A program made the translations under genes and the position numbers. Of a stretch of DNA of 64,000 nt, positions 38,607 to 48,077 are shown in pieces. Under the pieces are notes generated by a model. It saw only the letters and a program-made list of their open reading frames with translations, was not told the DNA's origin and did no database searches. The first letter of the stretch is position 1, and the number at the start of each line of letters is the position of its first letter. The stretch is taken from positions 2,252,501 through 2,316,500 of the forward strand of contig NZ_CP029552.1 of assembly GCF_003173775.1 (NCBI RefSeq). Reading direction: 5' to 3'. This DNA comes from Methylobacterium sp. 17Sr1-1. Its GTDB lineage: Bacteria > Pseudomonadota > Alphaproteobacteria > Rhizobiales > Beijerinckiaceae.

Positions 38607-40040
38607 TTACGCGCCGTGCACCAGCACGTTGCGGAACTGCCAGGGATCGCTCTCGTCGATGTCCTCCGGGAACAGGCCCGGGCGGCCCGAGAGCGGCGTC
38701 CAGTCCGTGTAGACCCCGATCACGGGGCCGAGATACGGCGTCTGCACCTCGAGGCAGCGGCGGAAGTCGATCTCGTCGGCCTCGACGATGCCGGCCTCGG
38801 GATTCTCGATCGCCCAGACCATGCCGGCGAGCACGGCGGAGGTCACCTGCAGGCCGGTGGCGTTCTGGTAGGGGGCGATGCGGCGAGTCTCCTCGATGGA
38901 GAGCTGCGAGCCGTACCAGTAGGCGTTCTTGCCGTGGCCGTAGAGCAGCACGCCGAGTTCGTCGATACCGTCGACGATCTCGTTCTCGTCGAGGATGTGG
39001 TGCTTCTCCTGCACCTTCCCGGCCTGGCCCCACATCTCGTGCAGCGACAGCACCGCCTCGTTGCAGGGATGGTAGGCGTAGTGGCAGGTCGGCCGGTAGA
39101 CCGCCTTCCCGTTCTGGCGCACCGTGTAGTAGTCGGCGATCGAGATCGCCTCGTTATGCGTCACCAGGAAGCCGAACTGGGCCTGGGCGGTCGGGGTCCA
39201 GGACCGCACGCGGGTATCGGCGCCGGGCTGGAGCAGGTAGATCGCCGGCGCGTCGTTCGGGAGCGTGCGGCCGTTCTCCGGCATCCAGGTCTCGTGGGTG
39301 CCCCAGCCGAGCTCCGCCGGCTGGTTGCCCTCGGAGACGAAGCCCTCGACCGACCAGGTGTTGACGAAGACGCCCTGCGGCTTCTCCGACTTGGCCCGCT
39401 GGGTGTCGCGCTCGGCGATGTGGATGCCCTTGACACCGGTCTCGCGCATCAGCGCGGCCCACTCGTCGCGGGTCTTCGGCTCGGGGGTCTGCAGGCCGAG
39501 ATCGCTCGCGACGTTGAGGAGCGCCTGCTTGACGAACCACGACACCATGCCGGGATTGGCGCCGCAGCACGACACCGCGGTCGGGCCGCCGGGCTTGCGG
39601 CGGCGCGCGTCGAGGATCTGCTCGCGCAGCGCGTAGTTGGTGCGGTCGGCGGGTCCGGCGTTCTTGTCGAAGTAGAAGCCCGGCCACGGCTCGGCGACGG
39701 TGTCGATGTAGAGCGCGCCGATCTCGCGGCACAGCTCCATGATGTCCCGCGACGAGGTGTCGACCGAGAGGTTGACGCAGAAGCCCTGACCGCCGCCCTC
39801 GGTGAGGAGGGGCGTCAGGACCTCGCGATAATTGTCCTTGGTCAGCGCCACCTGCTCGAAGCGCAGGCCGTGCTTGTCGGCGAGCGCCTTGTGGGCGTCC
39901 GACGGCTCCACCACCGTGAACCTGGCCTTGTCGTAGGTGAAATGGCGCTCGATCAGGGGCAGGGTGCCCCGGCCGATCGAGCCGAAGCCGATCATCACGA
40001 TGGGGCCGCTGATGCGGCCGTGGACGGGCCAGTCGGTCAT
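38607..40040 (-). CDS. hss: Homospermidine synthase
   Basis: Makes sym-homospermidine from two putrescines (or putrescine and spermidine), NAD-dependent. The Rossmann motif GPIVMIGFGSIGRGTLPLIE is near the N-terminus, and the saccharopine-dehydrogenase-like fold continues through YIDTVAEPWPGFY and CCGANPGMVSWFV. Length is 477 residues from the ATG at 40040, matching the family; a TTG at 40073 would add 11. The upstream sequence on its strand (GGAGACC) is a plausible ribosome-binding site. Homospermidine is a common polyamine in Rhizobiales. Confidence 0.92.
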   Translation of the reverse strand: MTDWPVHGRISGPIVMIGFGSIGRGTLPLIERHFTYDKARFTVVEPSDAHKALADKHGLRFEQVALTKDNYREVLTPLLTEGGGQGFCVNLSVDTSSRDIMELCREIGALYIDTVAEPWPGFYFDKNAGPADRTNYALREQILDARRRKPGGPTAVSCCGANPGMVSWFVKQALLNVASDLGLQTPEPKTRDEWAALMRETGVKGIHIAERDTQRAKSEKPQGVFVNTWSVEGFVSEGNQPAELGWGTHETWMPENGRTLPNDAPAIYLLQPGADTRVRSWTPTAQAQFGFLVTHNEAISIADYYTVRQNGKAVYRPTCHYAYHPCNEAVLSLHEMWGQAGKVQEKHHILDENEIVDGIDELGVLLYGHGKNAYWYGSQLSIEETRRIAPYQNATGLQVTSAVLAGMVWAIENPEAGIVEADEIDFRRCLEVQTPYLGPVIGVYTDWTPLSGRPGLFPEDIDESDPWQFRNVLVHGA

Positions 40041-40380
40041 GGCGCTCAAGGTCTCCGGACTTGTGGTTGGCAATGGGCCCCGCCTGCGGGAGCGACGCCC
40101 CCGGGCCGGTCGGCTCGCCTAGCAGGCCAGCATGACGCGCGGGCGACGGGGCACGCGACCGGGTGATTGACGCGTCGGGTCCCCGGGGTCAACCCCGGTC
40201 AACCCCTTGCTGCGCAACAGGCAAGCGTGACCGTCGGGTTAACCGCGGCGCAAAAAGCGGCATGCCGGAATCGCATGGCGCCGCTGCACCCGCGACGCTT
40301 GTGTGCGGCGCGGCAGCATCCATATTGCGTTGCAACAAGAACACCGGAAACGCCCGCGCGCAATCTCACAGGAGATCCCC
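40041..40380. other. 340-bp divergent gap between hss and a small gene
   Basis: No ORF supported. The last 80 bases before 40381 are AT-richer than the surroundings and probably hold the promoter of the small gene. No recognisable operator. Confidence 0.3.
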
Positions 40381-40593
40381 ATGCTCGCGGTCATCACTCA
40401 CTCTCTGCTCACCCCGGTCGAGGAGCGCTCCGACATGGAGCCCGGCATCCTCACCCTCGTCAGCCGCATCGTCCGCTCGGTTCACGCCGCCAACCAGCGC
40501 CGCCAGGAGCAGCGCATCGGCGAGTTCGTCGAGACCCGCGGCGGCCGCATCACCGACGATCTCGAGCGCCAGATCGGCCAGTACTTCTGCTGA
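40381..40593 (+). CDS. Small protein of unknown function (70 residues)
   Basis: Starts MLAVITHSLLTPVEERSDME and ends RITDDLERQIGQYFC. An AGGAG precedes the ATG by about 6 bases. The protein is mostly helical with a basic central part (AANQRRQEQRIGEF) and a C-terminal Cys. I recognise no family. It is flanked by two strong hairpins downstream, the hallmark of an independently expressed gene. Confidence 0.6.
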   Translation: MLAVITHSLLTPVEERSDMEPGILTLVSRIVRSVHAANQRRQEQRIGEFVETRGGRITDDLERQIGQYFC

Positions 40594-40599
40594 TCGCCC

Positions 40600-40680
40600 C
40601 GCCCCGGCTCGCCGGGGCGACGCACTCGACGGCTTCAAGCAAGGCGCCAGGGGCGAGGCAAACGCCCCTCAGGCGCCTTC
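40600..40680 (+). terminator. Tandem hairpin terminator after the small gene
   Basis: The first stem is CGCCCCGG/CCGGGGCG (40600-40619, 4-base loop). The second is AAGGCGCC plus AGGGGCG pairing with CGCCCCT and GGCGCCTT (40641-40679), with a two-base bulge and 7-base loop, followed by a T-containing stretch (TCTTGGTGTTT). Confidence 0.65.
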
Positions 40681-40777
40681 TTGGTGTTTGGGGTGTCCGT
40701 ATCCGGCCTCGTCGTCCACCCGACGGCCTCGCCCCGCAAGCCAGCTTGAGCTCACCGCCTGAATTGACGCCCTCCGT

Positions 40778-40814
40778 GTCATCCCGGGGCCGCGAAAGCG
40801 GAACCCGGGATGAC
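40778..40814. repeat. Dispersed palindrome family member
   Basis: GTCATCCCGGG at 40778-40788 pairs with CCCGGGATGAC at 40804-40814 around GCCGCGAAAGCGGAA, itself a small hairpin (CCGC/GCGG). Confidence 0.7.
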
Positions 40815-40881
40815 GTCGAGACAGGTAGGCCTGTCCGGCAGAGATCGATACGATCGATCTGTCAGGCTTGAAGCCAAGATC

Positions 40882-42195
<1,314 letters not shown>

Positions 42196-42260
42196 GGGAG
42201 GGTTCCGGGAAGTTGGATCAGCGGATGGTCGACCGGCTCGACGGACCTGACACCCACCGG

Positions 42261-42410
42261 GTCATTCCGGGGCCGCGAAAGCGGAGCCCGGAATCCGGAC
42301 ACTCAGGTGGCACAGGACAAATCGGCACGGTGTCGGCTCTTTCCTGGACCATCGGCGGTTCTGGGCGTGCCTGCGGCACTCCGGGCTCCGCTGCGCGGCC
42401 CCGGAATGAC
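42261..42410. repeat. Inverted pair of dispersed palindromes between PNP and deoA
   Basis: The left copy at 42261-42294 starts GTCATTCCGGGGCCGCGAAA; an inverted copy at 42378-42410 ends GCGCGGCCCCGGAATGAC. Each is a hairpin, and together they form a 150-bp inverted repeat with an 83-base centre. Confidence 0.7.
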
Positions 42411-42491
42411 GCGGAGGGTGTGACATCTCTGGGTGTCAATCCAGAAGGTTCTCAGGATGACGTCACGGATGGGATGGAATCCGTCATCACG

Positions 42492-43340
42492 TCATACCGC
42501 CCCTCGCAGATGATCGGCGACGAGCGCCACGACGAGCCGCCCGACATCCTCCGCGGCTTGCGCCGCCACCCGCTTGGTCTCGGCGTGATGGGGCGCGCCG
42601 ATCTCGGCGCCGGCCGCGAAGCCCGCGGCGTAGTTCGTCACGAGCGAGAGCGCCGCGACCCGGAGGCCGAAGAAGCGGGCAAGGATCACCTCCGGCACCG
42701 TCGACATGCCGACGAGATCGGCGCCGAGCACCTTCGCCATGCGGATCTCCGCCGGGGTCTCGAAGCTCGGACCCGAGAACCAGGCATAGACCCCCTCGTG
42801 CAGGGGTACATCGCTCGCGGCCGCCGCGGCCTTCAGCGCCGCCCGCAGGCCGGGATCGTAGGCCTCGACCATCGGCACGAAGCGGGCGTCGGAGGGCTCG
42901 CCGTAGAGCGGGTTCATCCCCGACAGGTTGATGTGGTCGCTGATCAGCGCGAGGCGGCCGGGGCCGGCCTGGGCTAAGAGCGAGCCGGCGGCGTTGGTGA
43001 GGAGGAGCGGCGGGGCGCCGAGCGCCGCCACCACGCCGACCGGCACCCGCATCGCATCCGCCTGGCCGTGCTCGTAGGGATGGGCGCGGCCCTGGAACAG
43101 CAGCACCCGCTCTCCGCCGAGGCGCCCCGCCACCAGCCGCCCGGCATGGCCCGAGACGCCGGAGGCCGGGAAATGCGGGATCTCGCCGTAGGGTATCGCG
43201 ACCGGATCCTCGACCCTCTCCGCCAGCGGCCCGAGCCCGGTGCCGGTGACGAGAGCGAGCGCGAAACCGCCGTCGACGCCGCGCGCCCGCAGGAAGTCGG
43301 CGGCCTCGGTCACGCGGGGATCGTCGGGCGGGGCGCTCAC
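42492..43340 (-). CDS. Purine-nucleoside phosphorylase (trimeric PNP/MTAP family)
   Basis: Phosphorolysis of purine nucleosides. Motifs of the PNP/MTAP family are VLLFQGRAHPYEHGQ (the phosphate-binding GR-H-YEG region), LLLTNAAGSLLAQ, and VGMSTVPEVILAR near residue 215. Length is 282 residues, as for trimeric class II PNP (PunA/XapA type). The GTG-type start overlaps the cdd stop by 4 bases. It works with cdd and deoA in nucleoside salvage. Confidence 0.92.
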   Translation of the reverse strand: MSAPPDDPRVTEAADFLRARGVDGGFALALVTGTGLGPLAERVEDPVAIPYGEIPHFPASGVSGHAGRLVAGRLGGERVLLFQGRAHPYEHGQADAMRVPVGVVAALGAPPLLLTNAAGSLLAQAGPGRLALISDHINLSGMNPLYGEPSDARFVPMVEAYDPGLRAALKAAAAASDVPLHEGVYAWFSGPSFETPAEIRMAKVLGADLVGMSTVPEVILARFFGLRVAALSLVTNYAAGFAAGAEIGAPHHAETKRVAAQAAEDVGRLVVALVADHLRGAV

Positions 43341-43735
43341 GCGAGGTTGTCCGGGCCGAAAGAGGCGGGCAGCAAGTCGTCCAGGGTGAAGGTCTTTCGC
43401 ACGCCCTGCGGCCCGGCGACGTGGATCGGGGTGTCGGGGGCGGCGAATTCGCGGATGCGCTGGCGGCAGGCGCCGCAGGGGGTGACCAGCGCCTCGCCGT
43501 CGCCGAGCACCAGGATCGCCGCGATGCGCCGGCCACCATGCGCGACCATCGCGGCGATGGCCCCGGCCTCGGCGCAGGTGCCGACCGGATAGGCGGCGTT
43601 CTCGACGTTGCAGCCGGCATGCACCGCCCCCGCCTCGTCGCGGATCGCGGCGCCGACGCGGAAGCGCGAATAGGGCGCGTGGGCCCGCGCCTGGGCCGCG
43701 CGCGCGGCGGAGAGCAGGGTGTCGGTCGGATCCAT
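43337..43735 (-). CDS. cdd: Cytidine deaminase
   Basis: Deaminates cytidine and deoxycytidine to uridine and deoxyuridine. The zinc site is GTCAEAGAIAAM (Cys and the catalytic Glu) and TPCGACRQRI (two Cys), the all-cysteine form of the tetrameric enzyme. N-terminus YSRFRVGAAI is typical. Length is 132 residues, exact for the family. The ATG at 43735 is chosen over the longer open frame, which is not protein-like. First gene of the cdd-PNP pair. Confidence 0.95.
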   Translation of the reverse strand: MDPTDTLLSAARAAQARAHAPYSRFRVGAAIRDEAGAVHAGCNVENAAYPVGTCAEAGAIAAMVAHGGRRIAAILVLGDGEALVTPCGACRQRIREFAAPDTPIHVAGPQGVRKTFTLDDLLPASFGPDNLA

Positions 43736-43863
43736 CCTCGTCCCGGTGGCCGTTTGGTCAACGGCCGGATCATGGCCGGCCGGACGCCCGCCGTCGAGCC
43801 CGTCGACAAGCCGCCCCGCGCGCCCTACACCCGCATTCTTTCCACCAAGAAGGATATTTTCCG

Positions 43864-44085
43864 ATGCTCGGACGGTTCGAGCGCGGCGGGTCCGGCGAGG
43901 CCGTCGTGGAGTATGGCGACAGCAACCTGCGGGTGGTGCGGCCCGGCCGCTTCGTGCGCTGCTCGGTGACCGGGGTCGAGATCCCCCTCGACGCCCTGCG
44001 CTACTGGAGCGTCGAGCGCCAGGAGGCCTATGCCGATCCCGATGCCGTGATGGTGCGCCTGCGCGAGCGCTCACAGCCCGCGTAG
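43864..44085 (+). CDS. DUF2093 domain protein
   Basis: A 73-residue protein matching the small alphaproteobacterial DUF2093 family: AVVEYGDSNLRVVRPGRFVR and CSVTGVEIPLDALRYWSVER cover nearly the entire length. Function unknown. Its 3' end overlaps the convergent lpxK gene by 15 bases; no signal peptide or membrane segment. Confidence 0.85.
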   Translation: MLGRFERGGSGEAVVEYGDSNLRVVRPGRFVRCSVTGVEIPLDALRYWSVERQEAYADPDAVMVRLRERSQPA

Positions 44086-45045
44086 GAGGGCGCCGAGCGC
44101 CTCGGGCGCCTCGAGCGCCAGCCTCACCGGCAGCGTCGCGACCGGCAGGGCGGGAGGCAACCGCACCCGGTCCTTCTCGGTCGTCACCAGCACGAGGTCC
44201 TTGGCTGCCGCCTCCGCCGCCAGGGCCTCGGCCTCGGCCGCCGTGAAGGCGTGATGGTCCGGGAAGGCGCGGGTCTCGCGCAAGGAGGCCCCGACCTCGC
44301 GCAGGGTCGCGAAGAACTTGTCTGGTCTGCCGATCCCCGCGAAGGCCAGGACCGGGCGCCCGCGCAAGGACGCGGCGGCGGCCGGATCCGGTTCGAGCCG
44401 GCCGCGCAGGGCCGGCAGACCACGCTCCCTCGCCTCCGCCAGCACCCAGGCGCCGGGCGCGCCCTCGCCGACGACCAGGGCGGCGTGAACACGCTGCCAC
44501 TGCATCACCGCCGGCGCCCGCAGCGGGCCGGCCGGAAACACCCGCCCGTTGCCGAGGCCGACCGCGCCGTCGACCACCGCGATCGCCAGGGTCTTGGCGA
44601 GGCTCGGGTTCTGCAGCCCGTCATCCATCACGATGACATCGGCGCCAGCCGCGCGGCAGGCCCGCGCGCCGGCCACCCGGTCGCGGGCGACGATCGCCGG
44701 AGCGGCGCGAGCGAGCAGCAGCGGCTCGTCGCCGACCTCTTCCGCTCCATGGCGCGCGGGATCCACTTGCACCGGCCCTGGCAGGCGCCCGCCATAGCCC
44801 CGGCTCAGGAAGACCGGGCGCCGGCCGAGAGCGCCGAGCAGGCCGGCGACCGCCAGGGCCGTCGGCGTCTTGCCGGCGCCGCCGAGGGTGAAGTTGCCGA
44901 TGCAGACCACCGGGCAGGGCGGCGCGGCGCCGGCCCGCACCATCCGGCGGGCGGCGAGCGCGCCGTAGACGGCACCGAGGGGTGCGAGTAGCCGGGCCGC
45001 CGGAGCCGGGTCCGCCCGCCACCAGAAGCCCGGCGCCCGGATCAC
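44071..45045 (-). CDS. lpxK: Tetraacyldisaccharide 4'-kinase
   Basis: Phosphorylates the 4' position of the lipid A disaccharide at the inner membrane. The P-loop is GNFTLGGAGKTPTALAVAGL near residue 55, and VIVMDDGLQNPSLAKTL carries the catalytic Asp region (DDGLQ). Length is 324 residues, normal. The GTG start at 45045 overlaps the waaA stop by 4 bases. Part of an acyltransferase-waaA-lpxK run. Confidence 0.95.
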   Translation of the reverse strand: MIRAPGFWWRADPAPAARLLAPLGAVYGALAARRMVRAGAAPPCPVVCIGNFTLGGAGKTPTALAVAGLLGALGRRPVFLSRGYGGRLPGPVQVDPARHGAEEVGDEPLLLARAAPAIVARDRVAGARACRAAGADVIVMDDGLQNPSLAKTLAIAVVDGAVGLGNGRVFPAGPLRAPAVMQWQRVHAALVVGEGAPGAWVLAEARERGLPALRGRLEPDPAAAASLRGRPVLAFAGIGRPDKFFATLREVGASLRETRAFPDHHAFTAAEAEALAAEAAAKDLVLVTTEKDRVRLPPALPVATLPVRLALEAPEALGALLRGL

Positions 45046-46346
45046 GAGGCGAACCGCCCGGCGATCTTCAACTGGCAGATGAAGGGCTCGATCGCCGCCA
45101 TCGCCCGGTCGGTGGCGCCGCCGGCGCTCTCGATCGCCGCGGCGCCGGCCTGCGCCATCGCCCGGCGGGCGGCCGGATCGGCGAGGAGCTGGCCGACCGC
45201 CGCCGTCAGCTCCTGCCCGTCGCGCACGATCCGGGCGCCGCCGGCGCGCTCGAGCGCGCCGTAGACCTGGGCGAAGTTGCGCACGTGCGGCCCGGACAGG
45301 ATCGCGGCGCCGAGGCGTGCCGGCTCGATCGGGTTCTGGCCGCCGTGGCGGGCGAGCGACCCGCCGACGAAGACGAGCGGGCACAGGCGGTAGAACAGGC
45401 CGAGCTCGCCCACCGTATCGGCGACGTAGAGGTCGACCTTGTCGTGCGGCTGGCCGCCGGTCGCACGGCGCCCGACGCGCAGGCCCGCCGCCGCCGCGTC
45501 GGCGGCGACCGCCGGACCGCGGTCGGGGTGGCGCGGCACCACGATGGTGAGGAGGTCGGGGTAGCGCCGCGCCAGCGCCCGGTGCGCCGCGGTGGCGGCG
45601 GCCTCCTCGCCCGGATGGGTCGAGGCGGCGAGCCAGACCGGGCGCCCGGCGATCACCCCGCCGAGCTGGCGCAGCTGCTCGGGATCCGCCGGCGGGGGGC
45701 TTGCGTCGAATTTCAGGTTGCCGCCGGCTTCGACCCGGGGGGCGCCGAGCCGTGCGAAGCGCTCGGCCTCCTCCTGGCTCTGGGCGAGGCAGAGCGCGAC
45801 GCGCGACAGGATCGCGCGCGCCACCGCCGGGGTGCGGGCCCAGCCGCGGGCCGAGCGCTCGGACATCCGCCCGTTGACCAGGATCAGCGGCACCTCGCGC
45901 TCGTGCAGGGCCAGGATGGTGTTGGGCCAGAGCTCCGATTCGGCGACCAGCGCCAGGTCCGGCCGCCAATGGTCGAGGAAGCGGGCGAGGTAGCGCGGCG
46001 CATCGAGGGGCGCGAACTGGTGCAGGGCGCCGCGGGGCAGCCGCCGCGCCAGGAGCTCCGCCGAGGTGCGGGTGCCGGAGGTGACGAGAACGGAGAAGCC
46101 GCGCCGGGTCAGGCGCTCGACGAGGCCGATGAGCGACAGGGCCTCGCCGATGCTGGCGCCGTGGGCCCAGACGAGGGGCCCGGCCGGCCGCGGCTTGCCC
46201 GGCCGCCCGGTGCGCTCGGGCAGGCGCACGGGATCCTCCTTGCCGCGCCGGCGCCGCCAGGCGAGCAGGCCGGCGAGCGCCGGCTCGCCGGCAATCAGGC
46301 CGTAATGATAGGCGCGCAGCAGCGCCGGCACGTCGTCGCGCCTCAT
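45042..46346 (-). CDS. waaA: 3-deoxy-D-manno-octulosonic acid transferase
   Basis: Adds Kdo residues to lipid A (or its precursor). GT-B fold with the N-terminal LVWAHGASIGEALSLIGLVE holding the catalytic Glu, and the CMP-Kdo-binding region VFVGGSLARHGGQNPIEPAR near residue 330. Length is 434 residues, normal for WaaA/KdtA. ATG at 46346; the open frame continues upstream through the next gene in another reading, so this start is supported by overlap of 4 bases with the acyltransferase stop. Confidence 0.95.
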   Translation of the reverse strand: MRRDDVPALLRAYHYGLIAGEPALAGLLAWRRRRGKEDPVRLPERTGRPGKPRPAGPLVWAHGASIGEALSLIGLVERLTRRGFSVLVTSGTRTSAELLARRLPRGALHQFAPLDAPRYLARFLDHWRPDLALVAESELWPNTILALHEREVPLILVNGRMSERSARGWARTPAVARAILSRVALCLAQSQEEAERFARLGAPRVEAGGNLKFDASPPPADPEQLRQLGGVIAGRPVWLAASTHPGEEAAATAAHRALARRYPDLLTIVVPRHPDRGPAVAADAAAAGLRVGRRATGGQPHDKVDLYVADTVGELGLFYRLCPLVFVGGSLARHGGQNPIEPARLGAAILSGPHVRNFAQVYGALERAGGARIVRDGQELTAAVGQLLADPAARRAMAQAGAAAIESAGGATDRAMAAIEPFICQLKIAGRFAS

Positions 46347-47074
46347 CGGGCGGGGGCCTGTTTGCGGGTGTGCACCGGATCGATCCGGCCGACCTGCGCG
46401 AAGGCGCGGGCATGCACCGCGTTGAGGTCGGCCTCGATGCGCAGGCGCGCCGCCTCGATCCCGGCGGCGTCGAGGTCGCGGGCGACCGTGATCGGCTCGC
46501 CGAAGGCCATCACGCCACGGCCGAAGGGCAGGCCGAGGCTCGCCCGGTCCCAGCTGTCGAACTGGAGGTAGCGGCTCGTGACGACCGCGGTCGGCACCAC
46601 CGGCCGGCCGGAGAGCCGCGCCAGCATCACGATGCCCTCGCCGCAGCGCCGCGACACCTTCGGCACGTCGGCGCTGAACGCCACCGTCTCGCCGTCCTCC
46701 AGCGCCTTGAGGCAGCCGCGCAGGGCCGACACCCCGCCCTTGGCCCACATGTCGCTCGCCCGCCGCGCCCCCGAACCGCGGATCACCCGCACGCCCATCC
46801 GCTCCAGCACGGCGGTGTTCACCCCGCCGTCGACCGAGCGCGACACCATCGTGGCGGCCCGGTCCTCGGGCCGGCGCACGAACGGCACCATCAGGTGCTG
46901 ACCGTGCCACATGGCGATGATGAACGGCCGCAGGGGCGACAGCCAGTCGTAGGCCGCCGGCGGATCGAGGCTGAAGCGGTTCGTGCCGCGCACCAGCTTC
47001 AGGTAGCTCGCGCCGAGGAAGCCGAGGCTCTCCTGGGCCGCCCGGCTGCGGGCGATGCGGGTGACGACGCTCAT
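46343..47074 (-). CDS. DUF374 lysophospholipid acyltransferase family protein
   Basis: The PlsC/DUF374-type acyltransferase fold. FIIAMWHGQHLMVPFV carries a variant of the catalytic HxxxxD region, and VAFSADVPKVSRRCGEGIVM and GRPVVPTAVVTSRYLQ follow. Length is 243 residues. It is the first gene of the waaA-lpxK run, a conserved Rhizobiales arrangement, so an acyl-transfer step in envelope lipid synthesis is likely; the substrate is unknown. Confidence 0.85.
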   Translation of the reverse strand: MSVVTRIARSRAAQESLGFLGASYLKLVRGTNRFSLDPPAAYDWLSPLRPFIIAMWHGQHLMVPFVRRPEDRAATMVSRSVDGGVNTAVLERMGVRVIRGSGARRASDMWAKGGVSALRGCLKALEDGETVAFSADVPKVSRRCGEGIVMLARLSGRPVVPTAVVTSRYLQFDSWDRASLGLPFGRGVMAFGEPITVARDLDAAGIEAARLRIEADLNAVHARAFAQVGRIDPVHTRKQAPAR

Positions 47075-47296
47075 TCGGCCACTTCGTGGAGGGGGAACGC
47101 TTCAGGGGAGATGCGGCGAATCCGGTCCGGCGCGGGCCCCGCGAATCCGGGCGCCGTCATGCTCCGTTCGGGCCCGCGAGGCAACCGCCGTCAGGTTGTG
47201 GGGGCGTGACGGAGCGTGCGGCACCGCACCCGTGGGGAGCGAGGGGGGAGCGTCCCGTCCGGGCCGGGAGCCTCGATGCACACTTTTGCGACTGTA

Positions 47297-47603
47297 ATGT
47301 ACAGGTTGCAACTTGGTGTGTTCGAGATCCAGCAGACCGATATCGTCACGGCCTGGCTCGACCGGCTTCGAGACATTCGCGCCCAAGCACGGTTTACGGC
47401 TCGGCTCCGCCGACTCTCGACGGGCCATCTCGGCGACGTGAGGCCGATCGGTGACGGCGGCAGCGAATTGCGGATCGATCATGGTCCCAGATATCGAATC
47501 CATTTCACGCAGAGAGGAAAAAACCGTCATCCTTCTCGTCTGCGGCGGGGATAAATCGAGCCAGACGAAGGACGGTCAACGAGCGAAGGATCTTGCAAGA
47601 TGA
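47297..47603 (+). pseudogene. Frameshifted RelE/HigB-type toxin
   Basis: Starting MYRLQLGVFEIQQTDIVTAW, the protein matches small Gp49/HigB-like toxins up to YRIHFTQRGK. There a run of six A bases (47518-47523) shifts the frame, and translation ends early at NRHPSRLRRG. Removing one A restores the expected C-terminus TVILLVCGGDKSSQTKD, followed by RAKDLAR and a TGA at 47601-47603 that overlaps the antitoxin ATG. So the gene is a frameshifted allele, a sequencing error, or a slippage-prone but functional gene. The partner antitoxin gene is also broken. Confidence 0.8.
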
Positions 47604-47896
47604 TGGCGAAAGTCACCCCCTAGGACGCAGCCGATTTTCTCACGACACCGGAGAGGGTCGCCGAATACCTTGATGCCGTGTTCGACGATGGCGACCCCGC
47701 GACGACCGCGGCAGCTCTCGGCGATGTCGCGAGGGCCAAGGGCATGTCGCAGGTCGCGAAGGACACGGGCCTCGCGCGGGAGGCCCTCTATCGGAGCCTG
47801 TCCGACAAGGGCAATCCGCGGCTCGCGACGGCTCTCGACGTCTTGAGGTCGTTCGGCCTGAAGCTGACCGTGACGCCGATCGGCGATACGGCGTGA
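47603..47896 (+). pseudogene. Antitoxin (HigA-like) gene with nonsense codon
   Basis: The ATG at 47603 overlaps the restored toxin stop (TGATG). After MAKVTP a TAG at 47621-47623 interrupts the frame. Beyond it the antitoxin continues as DAADFLTTPERVAEYLDAVF, then an HTH (AKGMSQVAKDTGLAREALYR), then the typical ALDVLRSFGLKLTV ending, stop at 47896. A GTG at 47678 could restart translation to give 72 residues including the HTH. Together with the toxin frameshift this looks like decay of the module. Local GC is lower than average, consistent with acquisition by transfer. Confidence 0.8.
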
Positions 47897-48022
47897 GAAG
47901 GGGTCCTGGCTGAGATCGGGCAGGGGTTGCCGGCAGTCAGGAATGGCGAACCTGCGCCGGGTCGTCGAACGGGGCGGCGCGCAACCTGCAAGGCAGAGCG
48001 AGACCGAGATCCACGAAAGCCT

Positions 48023-48066
48023 TGTTTGGAATGGCTCCAATCTATAGATTGGATCCATTCCAAACA
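48023..48066. promoter_or_regulatory. 44-bp dyad operator upstream of mbfA
   Basis: Two 22-base arms (48023-48044 and 48045-48066) are complementary except for one position, centred on CTATAG. Each arm holds an inner TTGGA-N5-TCCAA palindrome (48026-48040 and 48049-48063). The element ends 11 bases before the mbfA start codon. MbfA genes in rhizobia are repressed by the iron regulator Irr, so this may be a double Irr-type binding site; the sequence does not match the Irr box I know exactly. Confidence 0.7.
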
Positions 48067-48077
48067 GGATCGCGCGC

